Made by a program: the position numbers and the translations under genes
In this document: piece after piece, positions 18,109 through 27,596 of the stretch
How positions within the stretch are numbered: position 1 is the first letter of the stretch
Layout of the letters: each line of letters starts with the position of its first letter
Assembly: GCF_007827555.1 (NCBI RefSeq)
Contig: NZ_VISS01000019.1
Location: forward strand, 1 to 64,000
Direction of reading: 5' to 3'
Source: Aeribacillus composti
Lineage (GTDB): Bacteria; Bacillota; Bacilli; Bacillales; Aeribacillaceae
Length of the DNA: 64,000 bases
Notes under the pieces: model-generated
The model's input: the letters and a program-made list of their open reading frames with translations, nothing else
What the model was told of the DNA's origin: nothing
Databases searched by the model: none

Positions 18109-19149
18109 ATGAAAGCACTTATATTCCGTGGACCAGGCAAGATCGAGTGGGGAGAGAAGGACAAGCCTACGATTCAGGAACCAACAGATGCCATCGTAAG
18201 AATCACCAAAACGACAATCTGTGGAACAGATTTACATATTTTGGGTGGAGATGTACCGGCTGTAACTGACGGACGGACATTGGGACACGAAGGTGTTGGT
18301 ATAGTAGAAGAAGTCGGCTCAAGTGTCAACAATTTCAAACCTGGAGACAGAGTGCTGATTTCTTGTGTGACTTCCTGTGGAAGCTGCGATTATTGTAAAA
18401 AAGCGATGTACGCACACTGTGAAAAAGGAGGTTGGATTTTAGGGCATTTGATCGACGGTACCCAAGCAGAGTACGTTCGGATTCCATATGCGGATACAAG
18501 CATGTATCATATCCCTGAGGGAGTCGATGAAGAAGCGCTTGTTATGTTGAGTGACATTTTTCCGACAAGTCTCGAAATCGGGGTAATCAACGGCGAAGTT
18601 CAACCAGGGGATGTAATAGCAATTGTCGGGGCCGGACCGGTCGGGATGGCAGCACTGTTGACAGCACAGCTTTATTCACCAGCGGAAATCATTATGATCG
18701 ACCTTGACGATAATCGTCTGGAGCTGTCCAAAAAGTTCGGTGCCACTAAGACAGTGAACAGCTCAAAGACAAATGCGGTTGAGCAAGTGCTTGAACTAAC
18801 GGACGGAAAAGGTGTTGACGTAGCGATTGAAGCGGTCGGATTCCCGGTGACCTTCGACATCTGCCAGCAAATCCTAAAGCCGGGCGGGCGGTTGGCCAAC
18901 GTTGGTGTTCATGGTAAGCCTGTCGAATTGCACTTAGAACAATTGTGGATTCGCAACGTCAAAATCACAACTGGACTTGTAAGCACAAGTACGACACCGA
19001 TGCTGCTTAAGACGGTGCAGTCAGGAAAAATTAAACCGGAACAGTTAGTCACTCATCGTTTTTCGCTGGACCAGATTTTGCAGGCATACGAAGTATTTCG
19101 CAATGCGGCTAAAGAAAAAGCGATGAAAGTCATTTTATCCAATGATTAA
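18109..19149 (+). CDS. Zinc-dependent alcohol dehydrogenase (MDR family)
   Basis: This 346-residue medium-chain dehydrogenase/reductase has the catalytic zinc region CGTDLHI (Cys about 37) and GHEGVGIVEEVG (His about 59). The structural zinc site has four Cys, CVTSCGSCDYCKKAMYAHC, and the Rossmann motif is VGAGPVGMAAL near residue 170. The overall pattern is closest to NAD(P)-dependent secondary-alcohol or sorbitol-type dehydrogenases. Substrate is not determined. Three consecutive ATGs occur at 18103, 18106 and 18109; the last has the best spacing from TAGGAGGT and gives the family start MKALIFRGP. It is a single-gene unit. Confidence 0.85.
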   Translation: MKALIFRGPGKIEWGEKDKPTIQEPTDAIVRITKTTICGTDLHILGGDVPAVTDGRTLGHEGVGIVEEVGSSVNNFKPGDRVLISCVTSCGSCDYCKKAMYAHCEKGGWILGHLIDGTQAEYVRIPYADTSMYHIPEGVDEEALVMLSDIFPTSLEIGVINGEVQPGDVIAIVGAGPVGMAALLTAQLYSPAEIIMIDLDDNRLELSKKFGATKTVNSSKTNAVEQVLELTDGKGVDVAIEAVGFPVTFDICQQILKPGGRLANVGVHGKPVELHLEQLWIRNVKITTGLVSTSTTPMLLKTVQSGKIKPEQLVTHRFSLDQILQAYEVFRNAAKEKAMKVILSND

Positions 19150-19208
19150 CCGTTAAAAAACTTGATGTAAGTGAAGCATTGTTCTTAAAAAGTAAACCAT
19201 TTTATTGT

Positions 19209-19236
19209 AACCCCGTCCTAAACTTAGAACGGGGTT
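19209..19236. terminator. Stem-loop after the alcohol dehydrogenase gene
   Basis: AACCCCGT-C-CTAA and TTAG-A-ACGGGGTT form a GC-rich stem with a two-base loop, about 60 bases past the stop. The T-tract is poor, so it is a likely but not certain terminator. Confidence 0.55.
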
Positions 19237-19825
19237 ATGTGTGTTGGATGGATGCTTAAATTTATTAGAAAAAAGAAAGCTTCATTATTGGATTGCGAGA
19301 AACACCATTATGGAGCGGAAAAAGATTAACCTATCTGTTCGTTTTTCATATAAACTGTAAAATTTAAGAAAGCAAAAACGTGCCAGCTGCTGTATGTTTA
19401 CAAGACTTGAAAATAAATTCAGCGTTTTTTATTCGAAAGCTAAGTCAACGATTCGGCGGGGAAGAGAAGCTATTTCACGGAGTTCGTTCATTTTGAAAAG
19501 GCTTTTTTCAACTTCTGCTTCTTTTTTTATAGCATTGCCGTCATTTTGTTATGAGTGTTTGTGATCTGCGCGCTTTGTGAATCTTCATGGAACATAGAAT
19601 AAATCATAATAGTCTAGAGTCTGATATTGATTTCAAGATTATCATCTGTCTGGGAGGCTCGTTTTTACTATTGGTTTTAAACACTCAAGACTTTTCAGTC
19701 CCGAATGCTTTCACTTGATTAATGAAAAGATTAGGTTAATAATTGAGGTGCAAAACTTGCATTTCATTATTTTCTGTTTATTCTGTCATTCATAAGCTTT
19801 TTGATTCAATTGAAGGGGGAATGTT
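19237..19825. other. Intergenic region, nothing recognised
   Basis: About 590 AT-rich bases without a supported reading frame. It must contain the panE promoter, but none could be assigned confidently. Confidence 0.4.
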
Positions 19826-20734
19826 ATGAAAATCGCTGTTGCTGGAGCTGGCGCGGTCGGCGGCTATTTTGGAGCTTTATTAAAGAATGCCGGACATGAT
19901 GTTGTTTTCCTTGCAAGGGGCAAGCATTTAGAGGCAATGAAAAAATCAGGTTTAGTGGTTAAAACGAATGATCAACTCCTCACAATAGACGGTGTTTTTA
20001 CAGATAAAATAGAGGATTTTGCTGATTGTGAGCTGATACTGTTTTGTGTGAAATCAACCGACACGGAAAGTACAGCAGAACAGATTGCCTCTTTGCGGAA
20101 TGATCGCGCAGTTGTTTTGACGCTGCAAAATGGAGTCGACAATGAAGAAAAGCTCGCTCAAATTTTAGGTGGAAAAAGGCTCTTGTCAGCTGCAACCTAT
20201 CTGTCGTCACATGTGGAAGAGCCTGGGGTCATAAAGCATAGCGGAAGAGCAAAACTAGTAATCGGTGCTCTGGATGAATCACTCATTTCGTTCCGCGATA
20301 AAGTGGCAGATCTTTTTCGTCAAGCTGAAATTTTTGTAAAAACAACAGATGATATCATGCTGGATAAGTGGAAAAAGCTGTTGTGGAATGCAACCTTCAA
20401 TCCGCTTGCTGCTTTATCCAAAGCGACTGTCGGTGAAATTATGGAGCATAAAGAATTGAGGAAAACAGCTGAAAATGCTTGCCGAGAAGTGATGCGAGTA
20501 GCCAATAAAATCGGGATTCCATTAGATGAAGAAATGTTTCATCGCACTTTTGCCAATTCAGGAGCAGCTCTGAAGCATAAGCCGTCCATGCTGCAAGATC
20601 GATTGAAAGGAAAAAGGATGGAAATCGAATCATTGTGCGGTTTTATCGTGAAAAAGGGGCGGCAGATTGGTGTTGAAACGCCTGTTCTTCAAACGTTGTA
20701 CAGCAATTTGCTTTTTCTTGAAACACATCGATGA
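19826..20734 (+). CDS. panE: 2-dehydropantoate 2-reductase (ketopantoate reductase)
   Basis: This 302-residue protein has the N-terminal Rossmann motif GAGAVGGYFGALL and the family's NADPH-specific region FLARGKHLEAM. The catalytic Lys and Asn lie in DKWKKLLWNATFNPL near residue 180. A C-terminal helical domain ends in the substrate-site SLCGFIVKKG block. It reduces ketopantoate to pantoate in coenzyme A synthesis, in the cytoplasm. GAAGGGGGAA precedes the ATG. Bacilli often carry several ApbA/PanE paralogues, so the exact substrate is less certain than the family. Confidence 0.85.
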   Translation: MKIAVAGAGAVGGYFGALLKNAGHDVVFLARGKHLEAMKKSGLVVKTNDQLLTIDGVFTDKIEDFADCELILFCVKSTDTESTAEQIASLRNDRAVVLTLQNGVDNEEKLAQILGGKRLLSAATYLSSHVEEPGVIKHSGRAKLVIGALDESLISFRDKVADLFRQAEIFVKTTDDIMLDKWKKLLWNATFNPLAALSKATVGEIMEHKELRKTAENACREVMRVANKIGIPLDEEMFHRTFANSGAALKHKPSMLQDRLKGKRMEIESLCGFIVKKGRQIGVETPVLQTLYSNLLFLETHR

Positions 20735-20843
20735 TCCGATGGACAATTCCTATACACATGTAGGATTCAATTCCATTCATACATAAATATCGATCGATTG
20801 ATAAAAACAGAAAAATAAGACATAAAAGAAAGGACGATTTAGC

Positions 20844-21254
20844 ATGAAAACCATTCCAGATACAGAAATTTATGTAAGGTATTGCGAAACGGATGCGTCA
20901 GGCCATGTTAACAATACAAGCTATTATTTGTATATGGAGGAAGCTCGGACTAAATTTTTACAACACATGTCAAAACAAGTAGGGAACCAAGACTGGAAAT
21001 TTATTTTAGCATCCACAAAATGCGATTACCTTGCCCAAGCGTATGCCCATGATACATTAACGGTAACTTCAAAAATTACGCGGATTGGAACGAAAAGCTT
21101 TTCGATGGAGCATGAAATAAAAAATGCAGAAACGGGGAAATTGATCGCAAAAGGGGAAGGAGTTATCGTTCATTACAATTTTAAGTTGCAGCGTTCTGAG
21201 CCTTTAACTCCTGAAATGCGTTCGATCCTTGAACAATACTTAGTAGCTGTTTAA
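20844..21254 (+). CDS. Acyl-CoA thioesterase, 4HBT/YbgC-like hotdog fold
   Basis: This 136-residue single hotdog domain has the active-site Asp in RYCETDASGHVNNTSYYLY at about residues 10-28, the classical 4HBT thioesterase motif. The downstream YMEEART helix and the FSMEHEIKNA strand also fit. It hydrolyses acyl-CoA thioesters; the chain preference is unknown. It is 109 bases after panE on the same strand and ends at a bidirectional terminator. Confidence 0.85.
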   Translation: MKTIPDTEIYVRYCETDASGHVNNTSYYLYMEEARTKFLQHMSKQVGNQDWKFILASTKCDYLAQAYAHDTLTVTSKITRIGTKSFSMEHEIKNAETGKLIAKGEGVIVHYNFKLQRSEPLTPEMRSILEQYLVAV

Positions 21255-21321
21255 TGAGCAAGGCAATTTTGTAAGCCTTATCAGTTGAATTAATATCATT
21301 CTGATTAAATAGCTAAAGAAA

Positions 21322-21356
21322 AAGGATTTTCCGAATGTATCCACCGGAAAATCCTT
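21322..21356. terminator. Bidirectional terminator between convergent genes
   Basis: Perfect 12-bp arms AAGGATTTTCCG (21322-21333) and its complement (21345-21356) have A-rich and T-rich flanks. It serves both the thioesterase gene and the lipoprotein gene that converges on it. Confidence 0.85.
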
Positions 21357-21364
21357 AAAATTTG

Positions 21365-22252
21365 TTATTCAAACGCATCACGCACAACTTTTTTGACCGG
21401 GTCGACTGCATACCAGCCCCATGTAGATGTATGTCCCTCTTTTGTCTCCGGATCACTGATCACGATTTCATAAACGTGAATAATATATTCGCCTTTTTCA
21501 TTATCATGATCATATTCAACGTAAACGTTAGAAGTATTTTCAATTTTTAAATACTCCCGAACTAGCTGTTCAGCTTCAGTATGGCTTATAGGACGGCTTT
21601 TCTTTGATTCCTCAGCCTTTTTTTGCTCTTCCTTTCTCTTTTTTGCTTCTGCTTCAGCTTTTTGCCGCTCTTCTTGAAGTTTTTTCTCCTGCTCCTGCAA
21701 GTATTGATTTTTCGCCGCAGCTGCTTGATTCATGAATTGTTCTGCATTTTTGGTAACGCTGACGATCTTCTCATTATTTGATGTTGTTTCAGCAATTTTC
21801 TTAAATATGGCGAATGCTTCGTCAAACTTGTTTTCTTCCAACAATGCTTTCCCTGACTCAAGTTCAGATTCCATTTCTTTTAAAGCGGCGCTCGTTTTTT
21901 CCGCCTCTTCGATTATTTTTTCAGCTTTCGGTTTGAGAATATCAAGAACCTTGGAGGTTTCATTTGAATTTTTGATTTTTTCTGCCAATGATATGGCGGT
22001 TTCAAATTCTCCTTTTTCAAGGGCAGCAACGCTGTCTTTAATTTGTTTTGACAAATCTAGCGCCAATTGAACTTCTTCAGTGTTTTTTTCATGAAGAGCT
22101 TTGTTAAAAAACGAGATGGCGTCGCTGTATTGTTCTTTTTTTAGCGCTTCAATACCAGATTCCATGTTGGATTTATATTCTTTTGATGTACATCCGAACA
22201 GAAACATCATGGCAAAAATCAAAATGTAGAAAAATAAGTTCCGCTGTTTCAA
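21365..22252 (-). CDS. Lipoprotein with TPR-like/coiled region and C-terminal small domain
   Basis: This 295-residue protein has a lipoprotein signal peptide with lipobox FLFGC (Cys about 21). Helical repeats with the TPR look ALKKEQYSDAISFFNKAL follow. A long charged coiled stretch at about residues 185-225 (LQEERQKAEAEAKKRKEEQK) leads to a C-terminal domain of about 70 residues (AEQLVREYLKI...WGWYAVDPVKKVV). The start is TTG at 22252 after AAAGGCGG. The protein is anchored on the outer face of the membrane. The function is unknown, but the C-terminal domain resembles those seen in other Bacillus lipoproteins. Confidence 0.7.
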   Translation of the reverse strand: MKQRNLFFYILIFAMMFLFGCTSKEYKSNMESGIEALKKEQYSDAISFFNKALHEKNTEEVQLALDLSKQIKDSVAALEKGEFETAISLAEKIKNSNETSKVLDILKPKAEKIIEEAEKTSAALKEMESELESGKALLEENKFDEAFAIFKKIAETTSNNEKIVSVTKNAEQFMNQAAAAKNQYLQEQEKKLQEERQKAEAEAKKRKEEQKKAEESKKSRPISHTEAEQLVREYLKIENTSNVYVEYDHDNEKGEYIIHVYEIVISDPETKEGHTSTWGWYAVDPVKKVVRDAFE

Positions 22253-22419
22253 GTTTTTACCGCCTTTTCTAATATTATTGATTTCATGTAAATTATATCC
22301 CTCAAAATACGGCTCTTACAAGAAAAAATTTTATTCAAAACGTTACTAAGAAGTGTAATAGGCAAAGCGTTTAAAAGGAATGATATAAAAAGATTGAAAT
22401 TCAGAAAGGAGAGATGAAC

Positions 22420-23019
22420 GTGTCAAATGACTTTTATTCAGCAGTCAAACATCGACGCACTTATTACGGAATCAGTAAAGAATCAACTGTTTCTGATGAG
22501 CGTATTCAAGAAGTGATCAGCCACGCAGTTCTATATACACCATCCGCTTTTAATTCCCAAAGCGCCCGAGTCGTTCTTTTGCTTGGCGAGCATCATAACA
22601 AATTGTGGGATATAACGAAAGAAACGTTGCGAAAAATTGTTCCAGCGGATCAATTTGCTTCAACAGATGAAAAAATAAATTCATTCCGAAATGGATACGG
22701 TACTGTATTGTTCTTTGAGGATGACCGCGTTGTTCAAGGGTTGCAGGAACAATTCCCATTATATGCGGACAATTTCCCGATTTGGTCACAACAGTCTTCT
22801 GGAATGCTGCAATTTGTGATTTGGACTTCGTTGGAAATTGAAGGATTGGGCGCCTCGCTGCAGCACTATAATCCGCTCATCGATGATGAAGTGAAGCAAG
22901 AATGGAATATACCAAATGAATGGAAACTAATTGCTCAAATGCCTTTCGGAAAACCGACAGCTGAGCCCGGTGATAAAGAAAAAAAACCAATAGAAGAGCG
23001 ATTGAAAATATTTAAATAA
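22420..23019 (+). CDS. Nitroreductase-family flavoprotein (HBN1-like)
   Basis: This protein of about 199 residues carries the nitroreductase N-terminal motif KHRRTYYGISKES (FMN phosphate site), then YTPSAFNSQSARVVLL and the C-terminal GLGASLQHYNPLID. This combination is typical of the small HBN1/FRM2-like subgroup. Members reduce nitro compounds or quinones with NAD(P)H. GTG at 22420 is preferred over ATG at 22414 because AAAGGAG ends only two bases before the ATG but eight before the GTG. It is a single gene with its own terminator. Confidence 0.8.
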   Translation: MSNDFYSAVKHRRTYYGISKESTVSDERIQEVISHAVLYTPSAFNSQSARVVLLLGEHHNKLWDITKETLRKIVPADQFASTDEKINSFRNGYGTVLFFEDDRVVQGLQEQFPLYADNFPIWSQQSSGMLQFVIWTSLEIEGLGASLQHYNPLIDDEVKQEWNIPNEWKLIAQMPFGKPTAEPGDKEKKPIEERLKIFK

Positions 23020-23046
23020 GATGCTTTTGTTTTCAAATTGTTGTCA

Positions 23047-23081
23047 CCCCTTTTCAAAAAGTAAAGCTGAAAAGGGGTTTT
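23047..23081 (+). terminator. Terminator of the nitroreductase gene
   Basis: CCCCTTTTCA (23047-23056) and TGAAAAGGGG (23068-23077) form a 10-bp stem followed by TTTT. Confidence 0.8.
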
Positions 23082-23453
23082 GCATTTGAAACAATTCAAA
23101 CCGAAAGAGAAAAAACGGCTGTTCTTTTTTTATATTGGAAGGAGTGATATTTTTTCTTTAACACTTATGATGTAAAAATTTTTTCAAACGTTTCCTTCTT
23201 AATTATCAAAAAAGAAAATAAAGGTGAGCGAAACAATTGCTTTTTTCTTCATCTTCCTTCACTATGGTAATGTACGCTAATATAAATATAAAGACAACAA
23301 TTGCTTCATTTATGGAAAACGCTCTTCAAGTTTCATCCCCATCAAGTGTATATTCTTCCTATTTACAAAGAAAAAATATTACAATAACATGTATTAAGCA
23401 GTCTATTTGTATCGCTAAATAATATAGAAAAATTGTTAGAAAGAAGGATTTAT
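23082..23453. other. Intergenic region before the MFS exporter
   Basis: AT-rich; no supported gene. A 61-codon frame at 23237 has no ribosome binding site and unusual composition and is rejected. Confidence 0.4.
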
Positions 23454-24899
23454 ATGGGAGAAGAACGAGACCTGGCACAGGAAACCTTTAATAAAGTGCC
23501 GCTCATGATTGTGTTAATGTCCGGTGCTTTTGTTGCCATTTTAAACCAAACGTTGCTTGGAACTGCTTTGCCGCATTTAATGATGGATTTCAAAGTTGAT
23601 GCCAATACAGTTCAATGGCTGCAATCGATTTTTATGCTTGTTAATGGGATTATGATACCGATCACCGCGTTTTTGATTGGTCGTTTTACGACAAGAGGAC
23701 TGTTTCTTACAGCCATCGGAATTTTTGCTGTTGGAACTGCAATTTGTGCAATTGCTCCCAATTTTTCTGTTTTAATGGCAGGGAGAGTGGCGCAGGCTGC
23801 TGGTGCCGGAATTATCATGCCGCTGATGCAGACAATCTTGTTTTTAATTTTTCCCGTTGAAAAAAGAGGAACGGCAATGGGGATGTTTGGACTCGTTATT
23901 GCATTTGCGCCGGCAATTGGTCCGACTTTATCCGGTTACCTTGTAGAGCATTTTGCATGGAGAAGCTTGTTTTATGTGCTCTTACCTATTGTAGTCATTG
24001 ATCTTATCTTAGCTTTTTTCATCCTAAAAAACGTTACGCGGCAAACTTACCCAAAAATCGATATTTTATCCATCATCCTTTCAACGTTAGGCTTCGGAGG
24101 TTTATTGTATGGATTCAGCGCAGCTGGAAGCAGCGGCTGGGGGAGCGGTCAAGTTATTTTATCGCTCTTCATCGGTTTGATCACTCTTACTTGGTTTATA
24201 ATTAGACAGCTGCAATTGGATGAGCCGATCTTGGAATTCAAAGTATTTAAAAGCAAGACATTTTCGATCACAACTGTTTTAGGCATGATTGTGTTTCTGT
24301 CTATGATTGGCGGAGCAGTTATTTTGCCGATGTTTATGCAAAATATGCTGGGATTTTCAGCATTTGAGTCCGGACTGGTGCTCTTGCCAGGCGCACTTGT
24401 CCAAGGGGTGGCCAACCCGATAACAGGCAGATTATTTGATAAATTCGGTGCCAAATGGCTGGCGATTATTGGATTTTTTACCTTAACGATCACGACGTTT
24501 ATGCTGTCACACCTCACCTTACATACAACGTTTACATATTTAGCGGCAGTAAATGCTTTCAGGATGGTCGGTGTTGCGATGGTCATGATGCCGGTGACAA
24601 CCGCTGGTTTAAATCAACTGCCTACATATTTAATTTCACACGGAACTGCGATGAACAACACAATGCGGCAAGTAGCTGGTGCAGTTGGAACAGCTTTGCT
24701 TGTGACAGTCATGACAAATACAGCGTTGCCTGAAAAAGGTATTGAAGGAATGATACATGGAGTAAATATATCTTTTGTAGTGGCAGGTATATTCTCTGCG
24801 ATCGCTCTCATCTTATCGTTTTTTATGAAAAATTCGCAAGCGGCAAAAGACGAAAGTCTAAAGGAAAAAGAAAACAAGCAAATTGTGAGCGAAAGCTAA
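23454..24899 (+). CDS. MFS multidrug exporter, DHA2 (EmrB/QacA) family
   Basis: This 481-residue protein has about 14 membrane segments. DHA2 family motifs are visible: LNQTLLGTALPHLMMDF in TM1 (motif D1), MLVNGIMIPITAFLIGRFTTR (motif A) and MAGRVAQAAGAGIIMPL (motif B). Motif C is GPTLSGYLVEH. It resembles the Bacillus LmrB/Mdr type. ATG 23454 (MGEERDLAQ) is chosen after GAAGGAT; an in-frame TTG lies 7 codons upstream. It would expel lipophilic drugs by proton antiport (family knowledge). No regulator lies beside it. Confidence 0.9.
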   Translation: MGEERDLAQETFNKVPLMIVLMSGAFVAILNQTLLGTALPHLMMDFKVDANTVQWLQSIFMLVNGIMIPITAFLIGRFTTRGLFLTAIGIFAVGTAICAIAPNFSVLMAGRVAQAAGAGIIMPLMQTILFLIFPVEKRGTAMGMFGLVIAFAPAIGPTLSGYLVEHFAWRSLFYVLLPIVVIDLILAFFILKNVTRQTYPKIDILSIILSTLGFGGLLYGFSAAGSSGWGSGQVILSLFIGLITLTWFIIRQLQLDEPILEFKVFKSKTFSITTVLGMIVFLSMIGGAVILPMFMQNMLGFSAFESGLVLLPGALVQGVANPITGRLFDKFGAKWLAIIGFFTLTITTFMLSHLTLHTTFTYLAAVNAFRMVGVAMVMMPVTTAGLNQLPTYLISHGTAMNNTMRQVAGAVGTALLVTVMTNTALPEKGIEGMIHGVNISFVVAGIFSAIALILSFFMKNSQAAKDESLKEKENKQIVSES

Positions 24900-24924
24900 T
24901 TTTTTTCTTGGCAATAGCTAAAAA

Positions 24925-24959
24925 ATAAAGCAGAAGCAGGGTAAGCCCTGCTGCTTTAT
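24925..24959. terminator. Bidirectional terminator between convergent genes
   Basis: ATAAAGCAG-A-AGCAGGG and CCCTGCTGCTTTAT pair around a TAAG loop, between the MFS gene and the coat protein gene. Confidence 0.8.
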
Positions 24960-24963
24960 CGTT

Positions 24964-25530
24964 TTATGTCTGCTGATTGTTCATTTGATTGCCAGCCGGT
25001 TGATAATGATTGATGATCGCTTGAGCAGTATTTTGCTGAAAGACCGGCACTTGATAATAACCTTTTTGGTTCATATATTGCCAAACTTCATAAGCTTGCT
25101 CTGCGCAATTTTTCGCCCCTTGGAGCACGACATTTCTTAATTCCGGATCTGAGCATTCCAATGCAGCATGCATCCTTAATGCTGCTGACGCTTTTAAACA
25201 TCCTAACATTCCTGACGCAACATCATGGTCGTTCATCTCGTTTATTGAGCTGTTGGGAGCTTCCGGTGTTCCGCCTGAGGTGCCAAAGGAAGGGCTTGCA
25301 TTTTTCAATGGGCGGTAAGTGCTGAAATTTTGCTGACTGCTCTTGTTTCTTACTATTTGAACGATTGAATTGTATTCATTTGTCATAAAAATGATTTGAT
25401 TTTGCAAAATGTTTTGCAGCTCTGGATCTTTGCAATGGGGCTGATAAAGTTGAAATTGGTTAATTCCATCAATTGTGTTTGTTAAAACTTCATGTACTTC
25501 CATTAATTCATGAGCACCTAATTGATTCAT
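24964..25530 (-). CDS. Spore coat protein, CotF-like
   Basis: This 188-residue protein has two helical halves with the Coat F pattern: LGAHELMEVHEVLTNTIDGI at the N-terminus and DHDVASGMLGCLKASAALRM with ALECSDPELRNVVLQGAKNC in the second half. A Gln/Pro/Asn-rich tail (YYQVPVFQQNT, NQMNNQQT) is typical of coat proteins. The start ATG follows GGAGGGATTG. It is expected to be made in the mother cell late in sporulation. The next gene upstream on the same strand has its own terminator, so this is probably monocistronic. Confidence 0.85.
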   Translation of the reverse strand: MNQLGAHELMEVHEVLTNTIDGINQFQLYQPHCKDPELQNILQNQIIFMTNEYNSIVQIVRNKSSQQNFSTYRPLKNASPSFGTSGGTPEAPNSSINEMNDHDVASGMLGCLKASAALRMHAALECSDPELRNVVLQGAKNCAEQAYEVWQYMNQKGYYQVPVFQQNTAQAIINHYQPAGNQMNNQQT

Positions 25531-25593
25531 ACCTTCAATCCCTCCTAAGTAATTTTTTAACAGTTAGTATTATGTTTGAAATTTTTCATTTTA

Positions 25594-25626
25594 TACAAAA
25601 AACCCCTCAGTCTGCGATACTGAGGG
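25594..25626 (-). terminator. Terminator of the small minus-strand gene
   Basis: CCCCTCAGT (25603-25611) pairs with ACTGAGGG (25619-25626). On the minus strand it is followed by TTTTTT, eight bases past the stop of the 97-residue gene. Confidence 0.85.
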
Positions 25627-25633
25627 AAAACTT

Positions 25634-25927
25634 TTAAGAAATTATTTTTACACGCTCTTTTCCAGAAAAGCTTTTACATACTAGCATCTGACTAAATCTA
25701 TTAGAATAATTTGTACGTGCTTGTATCGTTCCTTGTTCATCCATTGTGAGGATCCATCCTGCAGGCAATTCTCCTTCAAAATATTCAATGAAAGATTGAA
25801 GCTTTTCAGTCGATTCAGGGATCGTTACATACCCTTCCGTTAGTTGATACCATAAATCTCTGACAGAACGAAGGGCTTCTTTTAGTTTATATTCTTTTTC
25901 CAGTTGTTTGACACTTCGATAGATCAT
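25634..25927 (-). CDS. Hypothetical 97-residue protein
   Basis: The family is not recognised. A charged N-terminal helix (YRSVKQLEKEYKLKEALRSV) is followed by a compact basic/aromatic part. No membrane segment or signal peptide is seen. The gene is supported by a purine-rich site before the ATG and a strong terminator immediately after its stop. Confidence 0.55.
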   Translation of the reverse strand: MIYRSVKQLEKEYKLKEALRSVRDLWYQLTEGYVTIPESTEKLQSFIEYFEGELPAGWILTMDEQGTIQARTNYSNRFSQMLVCKSFSGKERVKIIS

Positions 25928-26366
25928 TTGATATTCACTCCCTAATAAAAACTTATAACATTGAAGAGTGAATCACTATGAAAAAATTTTTCCAGTTGAA
26001 GGTAAAAAAGCCAGACAATTTGCATCTATAGCCTATTGTACGTGTATCTATCTATTTGCCATCTTCTTGTCATTTGTTGTATGCCCAGCCGATGCTTCGA
26101 ATCCAGCTATTTTTGCATAGATGTCACTGTCCATTTTGTACTGAAGCTTTCTTTTTAATTTTCTAAACCTCTTCAATCTTTTGGGCTGCCATCAACCGAG
26201 CGGAAAGTGACTTTCTGGCAAATCAAGCTCTTTGACCGATAATGCAGTGATTTTCTTGTAAACAGGAAATCTTTACAGCGATCAGGACGATTTTGATAAA
26301 ATAGGTAAGAGAAAAATAAGAAGTTTCTTTATTATTTTAAAAAAAGAAAGGAATTGGGATGAGGAT
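25928..26366. other. Divergent intergenic region
   Basis: About 440 bases between divergent genes with no supported reading frame or RNA. Promoters could not be assigned with confidence. Confidence 0.4.
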
Positions 26367-27173
26367 ATGAAATGTTTTTCAATTGATTTAGATGGCACAC
26401 TATTAAATTCGCAGCATGAAATTTCACATGAAAATTTATCAGTTTTACATGAATTGAAAAAGCAAGGACATGAAGTCATTTTAAATACGGGACGTGCATT
26501 TCCGGACGTCATCAAGATTAAAGCGGTTGAAGAGCTCCAAGTGCCGATTTTTTGTGTTAATGGGGCTGTATTATATTCCGATAAAAGAGAGCTGATGTAT
26601 GAAGCAACAATAGATGAAAAAACGTTTAAAGAAATTTTTGCAGCAGTAAATGCTCTGGATGTCGGAATTCTCGTTTACACCAATCAGGGTGGCTTTCCAT
26701 CCACTTTACCGCCTTTGCATAAGCTGAGCTGGAAAGAGATCGAAGAGATGTTTCGCCAATTTGATTATGACTCTATTTTCAAGCTGGAAAATGTAAAAAT
26801 CTATAAGCTGATTGGATTAGTGAATCATGATGAAACGGAAAAAATCGATCGAGTGAAGGAAGCTTTAAGCGAAAGAAGCGACCTATCCATTGCCTCATCA
26901 TTTCCGAATAATATTGAAATTACCTCCAGCGAAGCACATAAAGGAAAAGCGATTTTACGCTATCAAAAAATGAAGCAGCTGACATTTGAAGAAATTTATG
27001 CGTTTGGCGACGGAGGCAACGACATTTCCCAATTCGAGATCGCGACCACATCGGTTGCAATGGGAAATGCTCCAAAGGAAGTGAAAGAAAAAGCCGATTT
27101 TGTCACGAAAACGAACGATGAGAACGGCTTTGCCTATGCGGTAAAAGAACTGTTGAAGGCTGTATCAGTTTAA
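26367..27173 (+). CDS. HAD-superfamily phosphatase, Cof type
   Basis: This 268-residue protein has all four HAD motifs in order: DLDGTLL (residues 7-13, nucleophile Asp7), LNTGRAF (motif II, about 40), the Lys before EAHKGKAIL (motif III, about 195) and GDGGNDISQF (motif IV, about 213). A large C2-type cap lies between motifs II and III. These enzymes dephosphorylate sugar phosphates, FMN or similar metabolites. The substrate is not predictable here. Start ATG follows GGGATGAGG. Confidence 0.88.
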   Translation: MKCFSIDLDGTLLNSQHEISHENLSVLHELKKQGHEVILNTGRAFPDVIKIKAVEELQVPIFCVNGAVLYSDKRELMYEATIDEKTFKEIFAAVNALDVGILVYTNQGGFPSTLPPLHKLSWKEIEEMFRQFDYDSIFKLENVKIYKLIGLVNHDETEKIDRVKEALSERSDLSIASSFPNNIEITSSEAHKGKAILRYQKMKQLTFEEIYAFGDGGNDISQFEIATTSVAMGNAPKEVKEKADFVTKTNDENGFAYAVKELLKAVSV

Positions 27174-27596
27174 GCAATGCTTCATGCTGCCCGAAAGAAT
27201 TCATGTAAAGCAGGAAGCCGCTTATTTTACTTATTTATATAAAATATAGAAAACGATTTTTTTTCCATTTTTGGCTTAAGTCAATATATTGTTTGAGCGG
27301 GGATAAAGACTCGCAAAAAAGGATTCTAAATTTAGTGAAAGCTTATCAAGATATGTCAGATATTTATTCCTTGTTTTAGCAAATGTAGTGGAATCTGCCT
27401 TCTATTTTGACTTGTATTAGAGAAAAGTCCGCATTGGAAAACTAGCTTAATAGTTTTCCTTGCTGGAAGGCAAATTTTTTTGAAAAATATTATCGAAATT
27501 TGCAAAAAAATAATGAACGTTTTGGACATATTGCTAAATAATTTGTTACTATATGTTATCATAGAACTGTTAACAAATGATGGGGGAGTGATACAT
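27174..27596. promoter_or_regulatory. Upstream region of the KamA-like gene with possible promoter
   Basis: A candidate -35 TTGGAC (27522-27527) and -10 TACTAT (27547-27552) are separated by 19 bases, longer than ideal. No other gene is seen. Confidence 0.4.
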